A stretch of 64,000 nt of DNA from Haematobacter massiliensis. Lineage in GTDB: Bacteria > Pseudomonadota > Alphaproteobacteria > Rhodobacterales > Rhodobacteraceae. The notes below the pieces were generated by a model. The model was given only the letters and a program-made list of their open reading frames with translations, did no database searches and had not been told where the DNA came from. Position numbers and translations under genes: made by a program. Of this stretch, positions 7,737-16,474 are shown one piece after another (the stretch's first letter is position 1; the number at the start of each line of letters is the position of its first letter). The stretch covers positions 126,501 through 190,500 of the forward strand of contig NZ_JGYG01000006.1 in assembly GCF_000740795.1 (NCBI RefSeq), in the 5' to 3' direction.

Positions 7737-9287
7737 TCATCTTGATGTCGCCTCTTGAGGCTTGAGCGACCGCAGTGCGCGAATTGGCGGACTGGCCTCG
7801 CGTATGGGTATAGGTTCTGAGATGAAGGTCCGCTCGTGGAGTAGTGCCGCCTGAAGAAGCCCAAGCAATACGGCGATGGTCTGTGAAACCGGAAGGCTCA
7901 AGCGAAAGCCCGGATCGATGGTGCCGTGAAGAAGATGGGCTATAAGACCTAATGCCACACCAAGAGATATGGAACGGCTCAAGGACGACCGGTAATTACG
8001 GAAGCCGATAATTCCAAGATAGATACCGATCCCGAATATTCCCAGAAACCCGATAAACCCGATGACCCCAACCTCTACGGCGGCGAAAAGATACATGTTG
8101 TGGACGACGTGATTTACGGGGCCGAAAAGCCCTGTCGCGCCGGTTTTGTCCAATCTGGCGAAGGCAGGCGCGAAATTGTTCAGGCCCTGACCGATGAATG
8201 GCGAATCCATGAACACCTGCCACGCCGCATGGTTCATGGTTGATCGGTGAGAGAGGCTGCCGCCGTCATCGCCGAACATGCGCTCCATCGCCTGGCCCCC
8301 GAACAGCCCGATCATGATAAGCGTCAGGAATATCCCCGTGCCGATGACCGCCAGCCCGCGGGGGGTCAGGAAACGGTGTCGCGCGAGCAGCCATGCCTCT
8401 ATCGGCAGCAACAACCCCATGGCGAGCCAGCCGCCGCGTGAGAGGCTGAGTGCCAGGCCCGCCAGCCCGAGCGTGACGGCGAGCCCGAAGAGGATGTGGT
8501 TGCCCAGTCCCCGCGCCATCAGCCATGCGCCGAAAAGCAGCGGCAGCAGCAGCTCATAGAAATAGGCCAGCATGTTGGGATTCCCCAGCGTCCCGGTGGA
8601 GCGCACCTTGGCCTCGAAGGCCACGGATTCGATCGCCACCCCCTGATCGCCGAGAAAACCCAGGCCCAGCCCCGAGCCGCCCACGCCCTGCGCGATGGAG
8701 ATCAGCGCCTGAAAGATCATCGTCACGGCCAGGGCCTGCAGGAAGAACCAAAGCCTGTCGGGCGTGATATTCGCCACCGTCATCATGAGGAGGAGCAGCA
8801 TCGACAGCCGCATGATCTCAAACCAGACCAGTGCCGGATCGGGTGCTTTCAGGAGGCTCAGCACACCTGCCGCCGCATAAGCCAGCCAGGGCAGCATGGT
8901 CAGCACCGGCATCCTCAGGCTCCGACCCTCCAACACCCGCAGGCCAAGAACGGTCAGGGCGGCAAGGAAGCTCAGCGTGATGGTGACACCTGCGGCGCCG
9001 CCGACATTCTCCACATAGTGCCCGGCCGTGTTGACATGCAGAAACAGCGTGAAGGACACCGCCAGCGGCAGGCCGAACGCCATCAGCAGCAGCATCCAGC
9101 GCTCTGCCTGACCGATGGCGATCAGCCCCAGAAAGCCTGCCAGGCATCCAAAGGCCAGCCCGCCCGCGATGAAGATCTTCGTCGGCGCGAAGATCAGCAC
9201 CATGGTCAGCACACCCGTCGCTAGGCCGGTCAGCAGGACCGGCAGGAGCATCGCGGCCTGCGGGCGGGAGAGGGCAGCGATGCTCAT
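7737..9287 (-). CDS. Wzy-type O-antigen/exopolysaccharide polymerase
   Basis: This 516-residue inner-membrane protein has roughly ten to twelve hydrophobic helices and the O-antigen ligase/polymerase (Wzy_C) core. The conserved core appears as STGTLGNPNMLAYF, LALSLSRGGWLAM and the large periplasmic loop SPFIGQGLNNFAP...NHVVHNMYLFAAVEVG. Such proteins join flipped repeat units into polymer in the periplasm. It starts inside the stop codon of the CpsD-like gene (4-bp overlap). The 3' quarter of the gene (about 7740-8200) looks less GC-rich than the rest. WaaL-type ligases share this core, but the Wzx/Wzz neighbours favour polymerase. Confidence 0.87.
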   Translation of the reverse strand: MSIAALSRPQAAMLLPVLLTGLATGVLTMVLIFAPTKIFIAGGLAFGCLAGFLGLIAIGQAERWMLLLMAFGLPLAVSFTLFLHVNTAGHYVENVGGAAGVTITLSFLAALTVLGLRVLEGRSLRMPVLTMLPWLAYAAAGVLSLLKAPDPALVWFEIMRLSMLLLLMMTVANITPDRLWFFLQALAVTMIFQALISIAQGVGGSGLGLGFLGDQGVAIESVAFEAKVRSTGTLGNPNMLAYFYELLLPLLFGAWLMARGLGNHILFGLAVTLGLAGLALSLSRGGWLAMGLLLPIEAWLLARHRFLTPRGLAVIGTGIFLTLIMIGLFGGQAMERMFGDDGGSLSHRSTMNHAAWQVFMDSPFIGQGLNNFAPAFARLDKTGATGLFGPVNHVVHNMYLFAAVEVGVIGFIGFLGIFGIGIYLGIIGFRNYRSSLSRSISLGVALGLIAHLLHGTIDPGFRLSLPVSQTIAVLLGLLQAALLHERTFISEPIPIREASPPIRALRSLKPQEATSR

Positions 9288-9952
9288 GGAGCGGCCCGGT
9301 TGAGGATCAGCCCGTCGATCCGTGCACCCACCGTCGCCAGCGACTCTGCGGCGGCGATCACGGCATCGCTGGTGCTCTGTCCGGCATCGACGACCAGATA
9401 TATCTCGTCTGCCTTCTGGCCGATCAGCAGCATGTCGGGCGCGGCTCCGATCGGGGGGCAGTCGAGCAGAAGGAAATCGAACCGCCCCGTCGCGCTGTCT
9501 ATCAGCGACTCCAGCCTGCGTGGATGGAGAAGCGCGGCCGCATCCTGTGTCTCCTCCAGCCCGGCGGAGATGACTGGCGGGCGAAGATCGTTCGGCAGTT
9601 GCAGCGCCTCGGCCAGCGGAAGGCGACCGGTGAGAAGTTGCGCGAGCCCGGGACGGCGGGGCAGGGCGAGCAACCCCTCTACCGCGGGCCGGCGCAGGTT
9701 GGCCTCCACCAGCAGGGCGCGGGCACGGAATTCCGCGTGCAGTGCGGCGGCGAGCCCGGTGGCGAAAGTGGTGACACCGGCGCCCGGCGTCAGCGCAGTG
9801 ATCGCGACGGTGACCGGCCTCTCCTCCACCCGCCGCGCCTGCCGCGCGATGAGCGCCCCGGCAAGCCCGCGCGCATGTCCGGCCGCGGCACGAAGCCGTG
9901 CGGCACCCGGGGAGGTGTCATAGAGAGCAAGTGGAAGGGAGGGCGCGTTCAT
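9284..9952 (-). CDS. CpsD/BY-kinase-like P-loop protein with degenerate Walker A
   Basis: This 222-residue protein has the MinD/ParA-like fold of the cytoplasmic tyrosine-kinase domain that partners Wzz-type co-polymerases (CpsD, or the C-terminal half of Wzc/ExoP). Walker B is intact as FDFLLLDCPP (D164). However, Walker A reads TPGAGVTT at 55-62, with Val60 where family members have the ATP-phosphate-binding Lys. Walker A' reads LLVEANLRRP, replacing the usual D-x-D with E-x-N. No C-terminal tyrosine cluster is present. Its stop overlaps the Wzy start and its start overlaps the Wzz stop by 4 bp each, so it is tightly coupled to both. It may be a regulatory pseudo-kinase; residual nucleotide binding is untested. 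Confidence 0.8.
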   Translation of the reverse strand: MNAPSLPLALYDTSPGAARLRAAAGHARGLAGALIARQARRVEERPVTVAITALTPGAGVTTFATGLAAALHAEFRARALLVEANLRRPAVEGLLALPRRPGLAQLLTGRLPLAEALQLPNDLRPPVISAGLEETQDAAALLHPRRLESLIDSATGRFDFLLLDCPPIGAAPDMLLIGQKADEIYLVVDAGQSTSDAVIAAAESLATVGARIDGLILNRAAP

Positions 9953-11457
9953 GACAACCTCGGAACGGTTGCAACCACGGGAAGGCCGAGGCGACGCTCC
10001 ACATCGGCGGGGCGGCGCAGGCGCCGGTCGGTCAGGCCAAGGAAAATCGCGAGCGCCGTACCCGCCAGCAGGCCGAACAGCCCGCCGATGGCGAGCACCA
10101 TCGACCGTTTCGGCGCGGCAGGCTCCACCGGCACGTTCACGGCACCGAATTGGGCGGTCGAGGTGACATTCAACCGGTCCAGGGCTTCGTTCATGCGCAG
10201 GCGTTCGTACTGGCGCTGATACTCCTCCAGACGTTCGCGCTGACGGGTGACGTTCTGGCCCAGTGACTCGAATTGCAGCGCGCCCTCGTTGATCCGTTGC
10301 AACGCCGCGCGACGATCACCGATGCGGGCCTCACCCTGCGCCAGCCGTTCGCCATTGGAGCGCAGAAGTCCGTCGATCTGGCGGTTGAGCGTGTCGTGCT
10401 TCCGGTTTCTCAGGCTCGAGATCTCCGCCGTCACCTCGCGGACTTCGCGGGCATCGTCCGAATAGCGGCTGGCAAGGCGGCTCCGCTCCGTCGAGGCCGC
10501 GACATAGCTTTCATCGAGCGCGGTCAGCGGGGTCGCATTCAGCATGGTGGGGGTTTCGATCCATTCCGCGCCGCCGTCGAAATCCGCAGCCACCTGCGCG
10601 CGCACCTGCCGCAGATCCTCCATCTCGGCCCGCAGCCTGTCGCGGTCCTTCTCCATCTCGGAGATGGCGGTCAGGGCAAGGTCGCGTTCCACGTCGAGCC
10701 GGCTCATGTCGGAATCGCGCTGGAAGCCCGAGAAAGCATCCTCCGCCCGGCGCAGATCCTGCTCGGCGAGCGCCACCTGATCGCGGTAGAAATCAGCGGA
10801 GGCCGTGGAGGAATGGATGTCCACGTGACGAGCCTGATAGGCGTTCAGGTAACTCTGGAGAGCATAGGCCGCGAAACGGGGGTCATCCCAGACGAACTCC
10901 GCCTGGATGATGTCGGTTTCCTTGATGTAGTTGACGCTGAACGCATCCATGTAGGACTGCGCGATCTTTTCTTCCGGGTGTTTTCCGGCGCCCATGCCAA
11001 GCGCCATGCGAAGCCCGCCCACCCCGGTCTTCACGACGCCCACCACCCCGCCCAGCATCCGCCCGACAAAGGAAGAGGCGGCGATGTCATGCCCGGCAAG
11101 CTCCGCCTGTTTCGCCTGAAGATCGGCAAAGATCTCATGTGTGAGGGTCGGATCCCGCAGGATCTCGATCTCGTTGTTGATGCTCTGCGGACGTTCCTGA
11201 AAGATCACGTTCTGCTGGGGCACCTGTGCCACCTGAAGAGCGCTGAACTTCTCCCGCCCGACCTTCACCAGCATCTTGGTGGAGGCGACATAAGCCGGGC
11301 CGGTCATCATCAGGTAGCCAAGCGCTGTCACCGCAGCCACTGCCGCGACCATGAGGATCAGCCGCCAGCGCTCGCGGATCATCGTCGCCAGTTCTGCGAG
11401 CGTCAGCGGCCGGTTGGAGGCAGAAGGCAATGCGGGAGAGCGGGGAGGGGTCGTCAT
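9949..11457 (-). CDS. Wzz/GumC-like polysaccharide co-polymerase
   Basis: This 502-residue inner-membrane protein sets polymer chain length and bridges to the outer-membrane exporter. It has a cytosolic N-terminus, a transmembrane helix at 34-51, the Wzz domain opening with YVASTKMLVKVGRE, a long periplasmic coiled coil (about 225-430, rich in Glu/Arg/Gln), a Pro-rich stretch VPVEPAAPKRS, a second helix at 452-475 and a short cytosolic tail. It lacks a fused kinase domain; the CpsD-like gene directly downstream (4-bp overlap) fills that place. Start ATG 11457 follows the Wzx stop by 5 bases. Confidence 0.9.
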   Translation of the reverse strand: MTTPPRSPALPSASNRPLTLAELATMIRERWRLILMVAAVAAVTALGYLMMTGPAYVASTKMLVKVGREKFSALQVAQVPQQNVIFQERPQSINNEIEILRDPTLTHEIFADLQAKQAELAGHDIAASSFVGRMLGGVVGVVKTGVGGLRMALGMGAGKHPEEKIAQSYMDAFSVNYIKETDIIQAEFVWDDPRFAAYALQSYLNAYQARHVDIHSSTASADFYRDQVALAEQDLRRAEDAFSGFQRDSDMSRLDVERDLALTAISEMEKDRDRLRAEMEDLRQVRAQVAADFDGGAEWIETPTMLNATPLTALDESYVAASTERSRLASRYSDDAREVREVTAEISSLRNRKHDTLNRQIDGLLRSNGERLAQGEARIGDRRAALQRINEGALQFESLGQNVTRQRERLEEYQRQYERLRMNEALDRLNVTSTAQFGAVNVPVEPAAPKRSMVLAIGGLFGLLAGTALAIFLGLTDRRLRRPADVERRLGLPVVATVPRLS

Positions 11458-11462
11458 CTGGA

Positions 11463-12884
11463 TTACCGCGCTTGCAGGGGCTGAAGGGGATTGCGAACCT
11501 CTCCGGCGCGCAGAAGGCCGGAGAACAGGATGATGACGGCATAGACCGCCAGCCCCGCGATGCCGCCCAGCGTCTCCGACAGGGGGCGGAGGGCGAGCAT
11601 GGTGAGTGTCATCGCGGCACCGGCAAAGAGAACCCAGAGGATGAGGCGGCGGGAGAGCAGCCCCTCTACATGCGCGCGCACGACGATGAGCGGGATGCCG
11701 GCAATGACCGCCTCTGCCGCCACCGCGCTCCACGCCGCCCCCTGCGGCCCCAGGCGGGCGACCAGCAGCGGGCAGAGCACGAGGTTCACCGCGAGTGCCG
11801 CCGCCGCCGCCGGGATCAGTATCCCCTGCCGTCCGATTGCGACGATCACCGGCAGCAACGCCATGCCGATCGCGGTCAGTGCGAGTTGCATCGACAGGAT
11901 TGCCGCGACAGGAGCGCTTGCCGCGAAAGCAGGACCATAGATCAGGCCGACCACAGGGCCGGAGAGCAGCGGTGCCGCCAGCACCACCGGTAGGCCGAAG
12001 GCCAGCGCCAGAGCCAGAGCCCGCTGCGCCGCGCCGGTGATGGCGCCGTCCTGCTGAAGCCGGGTGAAGATCACGAACATCGGTGTGATCGCAGTGGCCA
12101 CCAGCGCCGCCCCCAGCTCCAGAAACCGTTGCGAGGCAAAAAAGATCGCGAGGTCCTCCGGCCCGCGCAGCCATTGCAGCACCGCGATCGCCAGACGCAG
12201 GTTCAACATGGCGAGCAGGCCGGACAGGCCGAGCGGCCCGGCGATACGCAGGATCGGCAGCGCATGTTCAGCCACGCGCCCGAAGCCGACACCCATCAGC
12301 CGCCAGCAGAGCGCCAGACCGAGCGCGGCATAGGCCAGCCCCGCCAGCATATGCGCCCCGATCAGCAGATCCGGCCGTTCGGGCGCGAACCACAGGACGG
12401 GTGCTGCCGTCGAAACCAGCACCACCACGTAGAGATACCCTGCCAGACGCGAATATTGCGGCTGTCCGCCCACCTGAAACACCGGCTCAAAGAAGCGGGC
12501 GCCCAGAAGCGGCGTCAGCAGGCAGGCGAGCGTCGTGACGGGCCAGAGCAAGGGGGGCAGGAACAGATACGTCGCCCCCACCCCCACAAGTCCCGCGACA
12601 AGGGAAATCGCCAGACGGAGCGCCACGAAGCTGCCCAGCATCTCCCCCTGCTCTGTCGCGGGTGTGGCGGTCAGCAGCGTTCCAAGCGCTGCCGTGGTTC
12701 CCAGATCGGCGAAGGACCACACGATGGCCAGAAAGCCTACGCCAAGCGCATAGGTGCCCACATCGGCAAGGCTCATCACATGGCTCGCCGCGATCAGGAT
12801 GCCCGCGCCGCCCGCGACATACAGAAACCGGCCCAGAGCTTGGGCGGCAAGGTTGCGGCGGTATTCGCGGGCGTCGCGGTTCAT
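11463..12884 (-). CDS. Wzx-type polysaccharide flippase
   Basis: This 473-residue protein of the MOP superfamily (polysaccharide biosynthesis/Wzx) has 12 or so hydrophobic segments spread over its length. The N-terminus NLAAQALGRFLYVAGGAGILIAASH and the following LADVGTYALGVGFLAIV resemble the first two helices of Wzx/MurJ-like flippases. It should move undecaprenyl-diphosphate-linked repeat units to the periplasmic face. The start ATG overlaps the end of the upstream GT4 gene by 4 bp and its stop lies 5 bases before the co-polymerase start. Confidence 0.87.
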   Translation of the reverse strand: MNRDAREYRRNLAAQALGRFLYVAGGAGILIAASHVMSLADVGTYALGVGFLAIVWSFADLGTTAALGTLLTATPATEQGEMLGSFVALRLAISLVAGLVGVGATYLFLPPLLWPVTTLACLLTPLLGARFFEPVFQVGGQPQYSRLAGYLYVVVLVSTAAPVLWFAPERPDLLIGAHMLAGLAYAALGLALCWRLMGVGFGRVAEHALPILRIAGPLGLSGLLAMLNLRLAIAVLQWLRGPEDLAIFFASQRFLELGAALVATAITPMFVIFTRLQQDGAITGAAQRALALALAFGLPVVLAAPLLSGPVVGLIYGPAFAASAPVAAILSMQLALTAIGMALLPVIVAIGRQGILIPAAAAALAVNLVLCPLLVARLGPQGAAWSAVAAEAVIAGIPLIVVRAHVEGLLSRRLILWVLFAGAAMTLTMLALRPLSETLGGIAGLAVYAVIILFSGLLRAGEVRNPLQPLQAR

Positions 12885-13981
12885 ACCGCCTCCGCCTGTC
12901 CGGCGCGTTGCACGCGGCCACCCGGAACGGCGGGGCCGCCGATCCATGCCTCGCCCTCGCGCACCCGCTCGAATAGATGCACATAGTCCCGCGCCATCCG
13001 GGCCACGTCGAAACGCTCCTCCGCCCAGCGGCGGCAGGCCGCGGGGTCGAGCTGGCCGACATTGCGCATCGCCTCCGCCAGCTCCTTCGCCCCGTCGACA
13101 AGGAAGCCCGAGACGCCGTGGTCGATCTGCTCCGGCAGCCCGCCGGAGCGGTAGGCGATCACCGGCGTCCCGCAGGCCAGCGCCTGGATCACCACCATCG
13201 GCAGCGCATCCATCCAGCGCGGCGTCTGCACCAGGGCCCGCGCCGCGCCCAGCACGGTGGGAAGGTCGCTCGTCTCCCCCTTCCAGCTGATCCCGCGGCC
13301 CAGCACGGTGAGCGGACGCACGACGGCGGAGTAGTACAGCCGATGCTCCGGCACGCCGTAGATGTCGAGCGGCACGCCCGCCCGAAGCGCAGCGAGAATG
13401 GCCTCGTGCTGCGCCTTGTAGGGGGCGACCTTGGCGATATGCACGATGGGCGCGGTCTTCTGACGTACGAAGCGGTAGCGGCTGAGATCGACGCCATAGT
13501 TCACATGCGGCATCCCGCCGCCGATCGCCTCCGCATGGCCGCGCCCTGCGGCGACGATGTTGGGGCGCTGGTACTCCGGTCCCACGGGGATGCAACTCGA
13601 TATCAGAAAGGGGAACCGCTCGGGATGCCGGAGGACGTAGAGGTTCTCGAACGACCAGTCGTGGATCACGTCCACCGGGTCTGCTTCCAGCGCGGTCTTC
13701 ATGATCTCGTAGAGCGGCTCCTCGCTCAACTTGTCGGCGGCCTTGTTCACGCCGGTCAGCTCCCGCCCGGGCGCGGGGATCGGGATGAGCCGGCCGCTGC
13801 TCCGGCTGCCCTCACGGGCGAAAAGCGTCACCTCATGGCCCTGTCGGATCAGCTCTTCGCAATATTCGTGAACCACGCGCTCGATCCCGCCGTAGCCGCT
13901 GGGCGGTGTCGCGCGATAGACGGTGGAGACGACGGCAATACGCAGGGGCTGGCCTGATCGAAGGGGCCGAAATGTCAGCAT
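12881..13981 (-). CDS. Glycosyltransferase family 4
   Basis: This 366-residue GT-B glycosyltransferase begins with LRIAVVSTVYRATPPSGYGGIERVVHEY, the usual GT4 acceptor-side glycine loop. The donor domain has VHIAKVAPYKAQHEAILAA and ends with TPRWMDALPMVVIQALACGTPVIAYRSGGLPEQI, where MVVIQALACG takes the place of the E-x7-E motif (the first Glu is replaced). Start ATG 13981 is preferred over GTG 13990 because GGAG lies upstream and the ATG overlaps the aminotransferase stop by 7 bp. Donor sugar unknown. Confidence 0.87.
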   Translation of the reverse strand: MLTFRPLRSGQPLRIAVVSTVYRATPPSGYGGIERVVHEYCEELIRQGHEVTLFAREGSRSSGRLIPIPAPGRELTGVNKAADKLSEEPLYEIMKTALEADPVDVIHDWSFENLYVLRHPERFPFLISSCIPVGPEYQRPNIVAAGRGHAEAIGGGMPHVNYGVDLSRYRFVRQKTAPIVHIAKVAPYKAQHEAILAALRAGVPLDIYGVPEHRLYYSAVVRPLTVLGRGISWKGETSDLPTVLGAARALVQTPRWMDALPMVVIQALACGTPVIAYRSGGLPEQIDHGVSGFLVDGAKELAEAMRNVGQLDPAACRRWAEERFDVARMARDYVHLFERVREGEAWIGGPAVPGGRVQRAGQAEAV

Positions 13982-15198
13982 GAGAACCACTCCAGAACGC
14001 GCCGCACCGCGGTGCAGGCGGCTTCGACCTCGTCATCCGTCATGGCGCTGGACAGCGGCAGCGAGAGGGTGCGCGCACTCACCCGATCCGCGTTGGGCAG
14101 GTCCTGCCATCCGATCACCTCTGCACAGCGGAAGCCGGTCAGCAGATGCACGCCCCGGTAATGCACGCCGACGCCGATATTCTCCGCCTGAATGGCATTC
14201 AGTACGCCGTCACGATCGGTGCTCAGTTCCTCTGGCCGGATCTGGACGGCGAAGAGGTGATAGGCATGGTCGGTCTCCGGGTCGGGCAGGGGCGGCAGGT
14301 CGATGGGCAGGCCCGTCAGCACGGCCCGGTAATGGGCGACGATCTCCTTCCGCCGCCGCAACCGCCGCTCCACTCCCGCAAGCTGCACCCGCCCGAGGGC
14401 CGCAGCGATATCGTTCATGTTGTATTTCCAGCCGATCTCCTGCACGTCGTAGTGCTGGTATCCCGCCGCCGAAAACCGTTTCCACGCATCGCGGCTCAAC
14501 CCGTGAAGGCTCAGCAGGCGCGCCCGCTCCAGAAGCGCCGGATCACGGGCGACAAACATGCCGCCCTCTCCGGTCGTGAGCGTCTTGTTGGCGTAGAAGC
14601 TGAAGCAGCCGACCGCCCCGATGGTGCCCGCATGGGCGCCGTGCCAGGTGGTCTCCACCGCATGGGCGCAATCCTCCACCACCGGCAATCCGGCGGCATC
14701 GGCAATGGACATGATCGGCCCCATGTCGCAGATCCGCCCATACATATGGACGACGATGATCGCCCGTGTGCGGGGGGTGATGCGGGCGGCAATTTGCTCG
14801 GGCAGGATATTGCCGGTCTCCGGATCGCAGTCACAAAGCACAGGCGTCGCCCCGGCATGGAGAATGGCGCTGACCGTTGCGCAAAAGGTCATGGCGGTGG
14901 TGATGACCTCGTCTCCCGGTCCAACGTCTAGAACCTGCATCGCCAGATGCAGCGCTGCTGTCGCGGAGTTCACGGCCACAGCGCCCTGAGCGCCGATGTA
15001 ATTCGCAAAGGAGTCCTCGAACCGCCGGGTCTCGGGGCCGGCGCCAATCCAGCGGCTGGATATAACCGCGGCCACGCTGTCTATTTCATCCTGTCCAATG
15101 TCAGGTTTTCCAAAGACAACAAAGGATCCCCGATCCCGAATGGGAGCGTTCCCTAATACGGCCGGTTTTTCCTTGGCGTGGATATCTCTCATATCCAT
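13975..15198 (-). CDS. DegT/DnrJ/EryC1/StrS sugar aminotransferase
   Basis: This 407-residue PLP-dependent aminotransferase makes amino sugars from keto-nucleotide sugars. The PLP lysine is K205 in FSFYANKTLTTGEGG, the PLP-ring Asp lies in LPVVEDCAHAVET, and AVNSATAALHLAM binds the phosphate. FYANKTLTTGEGG is typical of ArnB/PglE/WecE-like 4-amino-4-deoxysugar enzymes. It is the first gene of the minus-strand exopolysaccharide operon, with AAGGA 7 bases before ATG 15198. It implies that the polymer or an intermediate contains an amino sugar, provided a matching 4-keto sugar is made elsewhere. Confidence 0.9.
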   Translation of the reverse strand: MDMRDIHAKEKPAVLGNAPIRDRGSFVVFGKPDIGQDEIDSVAAVISSRWIGAGPETRRFEDSFANYIGAQGAVAVNSATAALHLAMQVLDVGPGDEVITTAMTFCATVSAILHAGATPVLCDCDPETGNILPEQIAARITPRTRAIIVVHMYGRICDMGPIMSIADAAGLPVVEDCAHAVETTWHGAHAGTIGAVGCFSFYANKTLTTGEGGMFVARDPALLERARLLSLHGLSRDAWKRFSAAGYQHYDVQEIGWKYNMNDIAAALGRVQLAGVERRLRRRKEIVAHYRAVLTGLPIDLPPLPDPETDHAYHLFAVQIRPEELSTDRDGVLNAIQAENIGVGVHYRGVHLLTGFRCAEVIGWQDLPNADRVSARTLSLPLSSAMTDDEVEAACTAVRRVLEWFSC

Positions 15199-15327
15199 TG
15201 GAAATCCTTTGTCAAAATTCTCGATACGCTTATCAGGGCGTCAACAGGAAAGCGGGCGTTACGGCGGTAATGATGTTAGTCGTTATGACTATGTTGGATC
15301 GGGCTTAATCTTGGGCTGAACGTCTTG

Positions 15328-15341
15328 TTGATAATTATCAA
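15328..15341. promoter_or_regulatory. Perfect FNR/FnrL-type box
   Basis: TTGAT-AATT-ATCAA matches the FNR/FnrL consensus TTGAT-N4-ATCAA at every fixed base, and the palindrome extends by one base each side (15327-15342). It lies midway between two divergent exopolysaccharide operons. No -10 at the exact class II distance was found on either strand, so activation versus repression is not predictable. Confidence 0.6.
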
Positions 15342-15460
15342 CGTAATAATCGTAAACTTGCTAAACCTACAAGATTGGATGGCATTATCAATGTGTGGTT
15401 GTATTGGCAGCTAACGTGGATATCGCGATGTGGTTAGCAATTCACGACCAGCGGGCCGAC

Positions 15461-15488
15461 TTGTCAAGAAGACATTTGCATGTATTAT
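15461..15488 (+). promoter_or_regulatory. Candidate sigma-70 promoter for the plus-strand exopolysaccharide genes
   Basis: TTGTCA (15461-15466) and TATTAT (15483-15488) are separated by 16 bases, about 45 bases before the ATG at 15533. Both hexamers are near consensus in an AT-rich setting. Assignment is by inspection only. Confidence 0.4.
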
Positions 15489-15532
15489 TTGATCTTATTC
15501 ATGATTGCCTTCGAAAGGGGGGTGTCCGGGAA

Positions 15533-16474
15533 ATGGAACAACCCGAGATTTCAGTTGTTATCCCGACTTACAACCGAAAGGACGCATTGGAACGATGCCT
15601 CAATGCATTGCGCAAACAGATTTTGCATAATGCTACATTCGAGGTTCTGGTTATTGATGATGGTTCCGCGGAAGACGTTCAATCTCTGGTTAAAGAATGC
15701 GCAGACGGCCGAATCACCTGCATCCGGCAGGAACAGTCGGGCGCGAATGCCGCCCGGAATCGCGGGCTGGCAGAAGCACGGGCGCCGGTCATCTTGTTTC
15801 TCAACGATGACACGATCGCGGAGCCGGACCTGCTCGCCCGCCACCTGGCGCTTCACGCCAGCTACCCGGAGCAGGAAGTGGCCGTATTGGGCCGCATGAC
15901 CATCCATCCGGATTTCGCCGCCAATCCGCTTTCGCCGCTTCATCATGATGCGTCATTTGCGCCGCTCGCAGGGCAGGAGGAGGTGGGCTGGACCGCTTTC
16001 TTTACCTGCAACCTTTCGGTCAAGTCCGCATTCCTTGCGCGCCACGGCCAGTTTGATGAAAGGCTCCGCTGGCACGAGGATATCGAGCTCGGCCAGCGCC
16101 TTGTGCCGCACGGGCTGCGTCTGCTCTACGCGCCGGAGGCCCTGGGCTATCATTGGCATTCGCTGGACGAGGCGCAGTTCCTCCGCATTGCGGAGCGGGA
16201 GGGGACAGCGCTGGCGCTGTGGTGGAAGAAGGCCCCCGACCTTGCTCCCGTTCTCGGCGCGCTTGGCATGGTCGGGCCGGAGGCTCTGCCGCCTGCGTTG
16301 CGCCACCGGCTCGGCGATGCCGCCTTCGCCACCTTCGGCGATACGGCGGCGCTGCGGCTGGCGGAACAGGTGAGCCCTGTCGCCCCCGGCCTGTCCCGCG
16401 CGATCTGGCGCAAGGTCTTTCAGTTCCGCAAGCGCCGCGCCATCCGGGAAGAGCTTTCGCGGGTGGCATCGTGA
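15533..16474 (+). CDS. Glycosyltransferase family 2
   Basis: This 313-residue GT-A glycosyltransferase begins with ISVVIPTYNRKDALERCLNAL, then FEVLVIDDGSAEDV, GANAARNRGLAEA and the metal-binding FLNDDTI. The acceptor-side region has FDERLRWHEDIELGQRL (an ED motif) and YAPEALGYHWH. Start ATG 15533 is chosen because it opens directly onto the GT-A strand; an upstream in-frame GTG at 15395 would add 46 residues without family features. Base composition changes within the gene: 15601-15660 has 23 of 60 G+C while 15721-15780 has 42 of 60. It overlaps the next gene by 4 bp (GTGA). Confidence 0.87.
   Translation: MEQPEISVVIPTYNRKDALERCLNALRKQILHNATFEVLVIDDGSAEDVQSLVKECADGRITCIRQEQSGANAARNRGLAEARAPVILFLNDDTIAEPDLLARHLALHASYPEQEVAVLGRMTIHPDFAANPLSPLHHDASFAPLAGQEEVGWTAFFTCNLSVKSAFLARHGQFDERLRWHEDIELGQRLVPHGLRLLYAPEALGYHWHSLDEAQFLRIAEREGTALALWWKKAPDLAPVLGALGMVGPEALPPALRHRLGDAAFATFGDTAALRLAEQVSPVAPGLSRAIWRKVFQFRKRRAIREELSRVAS

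Larger units (their letters stand above)
15199..15532. promoter_or_regulatory. AT-rich divergent promoter region of the exopolysaccharide operons
   Basis: This 334-base region between the divergent aminotransferase and glycosyltransferase genes is markedly AT-rich: 15301-15420 is 47 G+C in 120 bases, about 39%. It should hold promoters for both operons. A perfect 16-bp palindrome containing an FNR-type box lies in its centre and a sigma-70-like hexamer pair lies before the plus-strand gene; both are listed separately. Confidence 0.7.
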
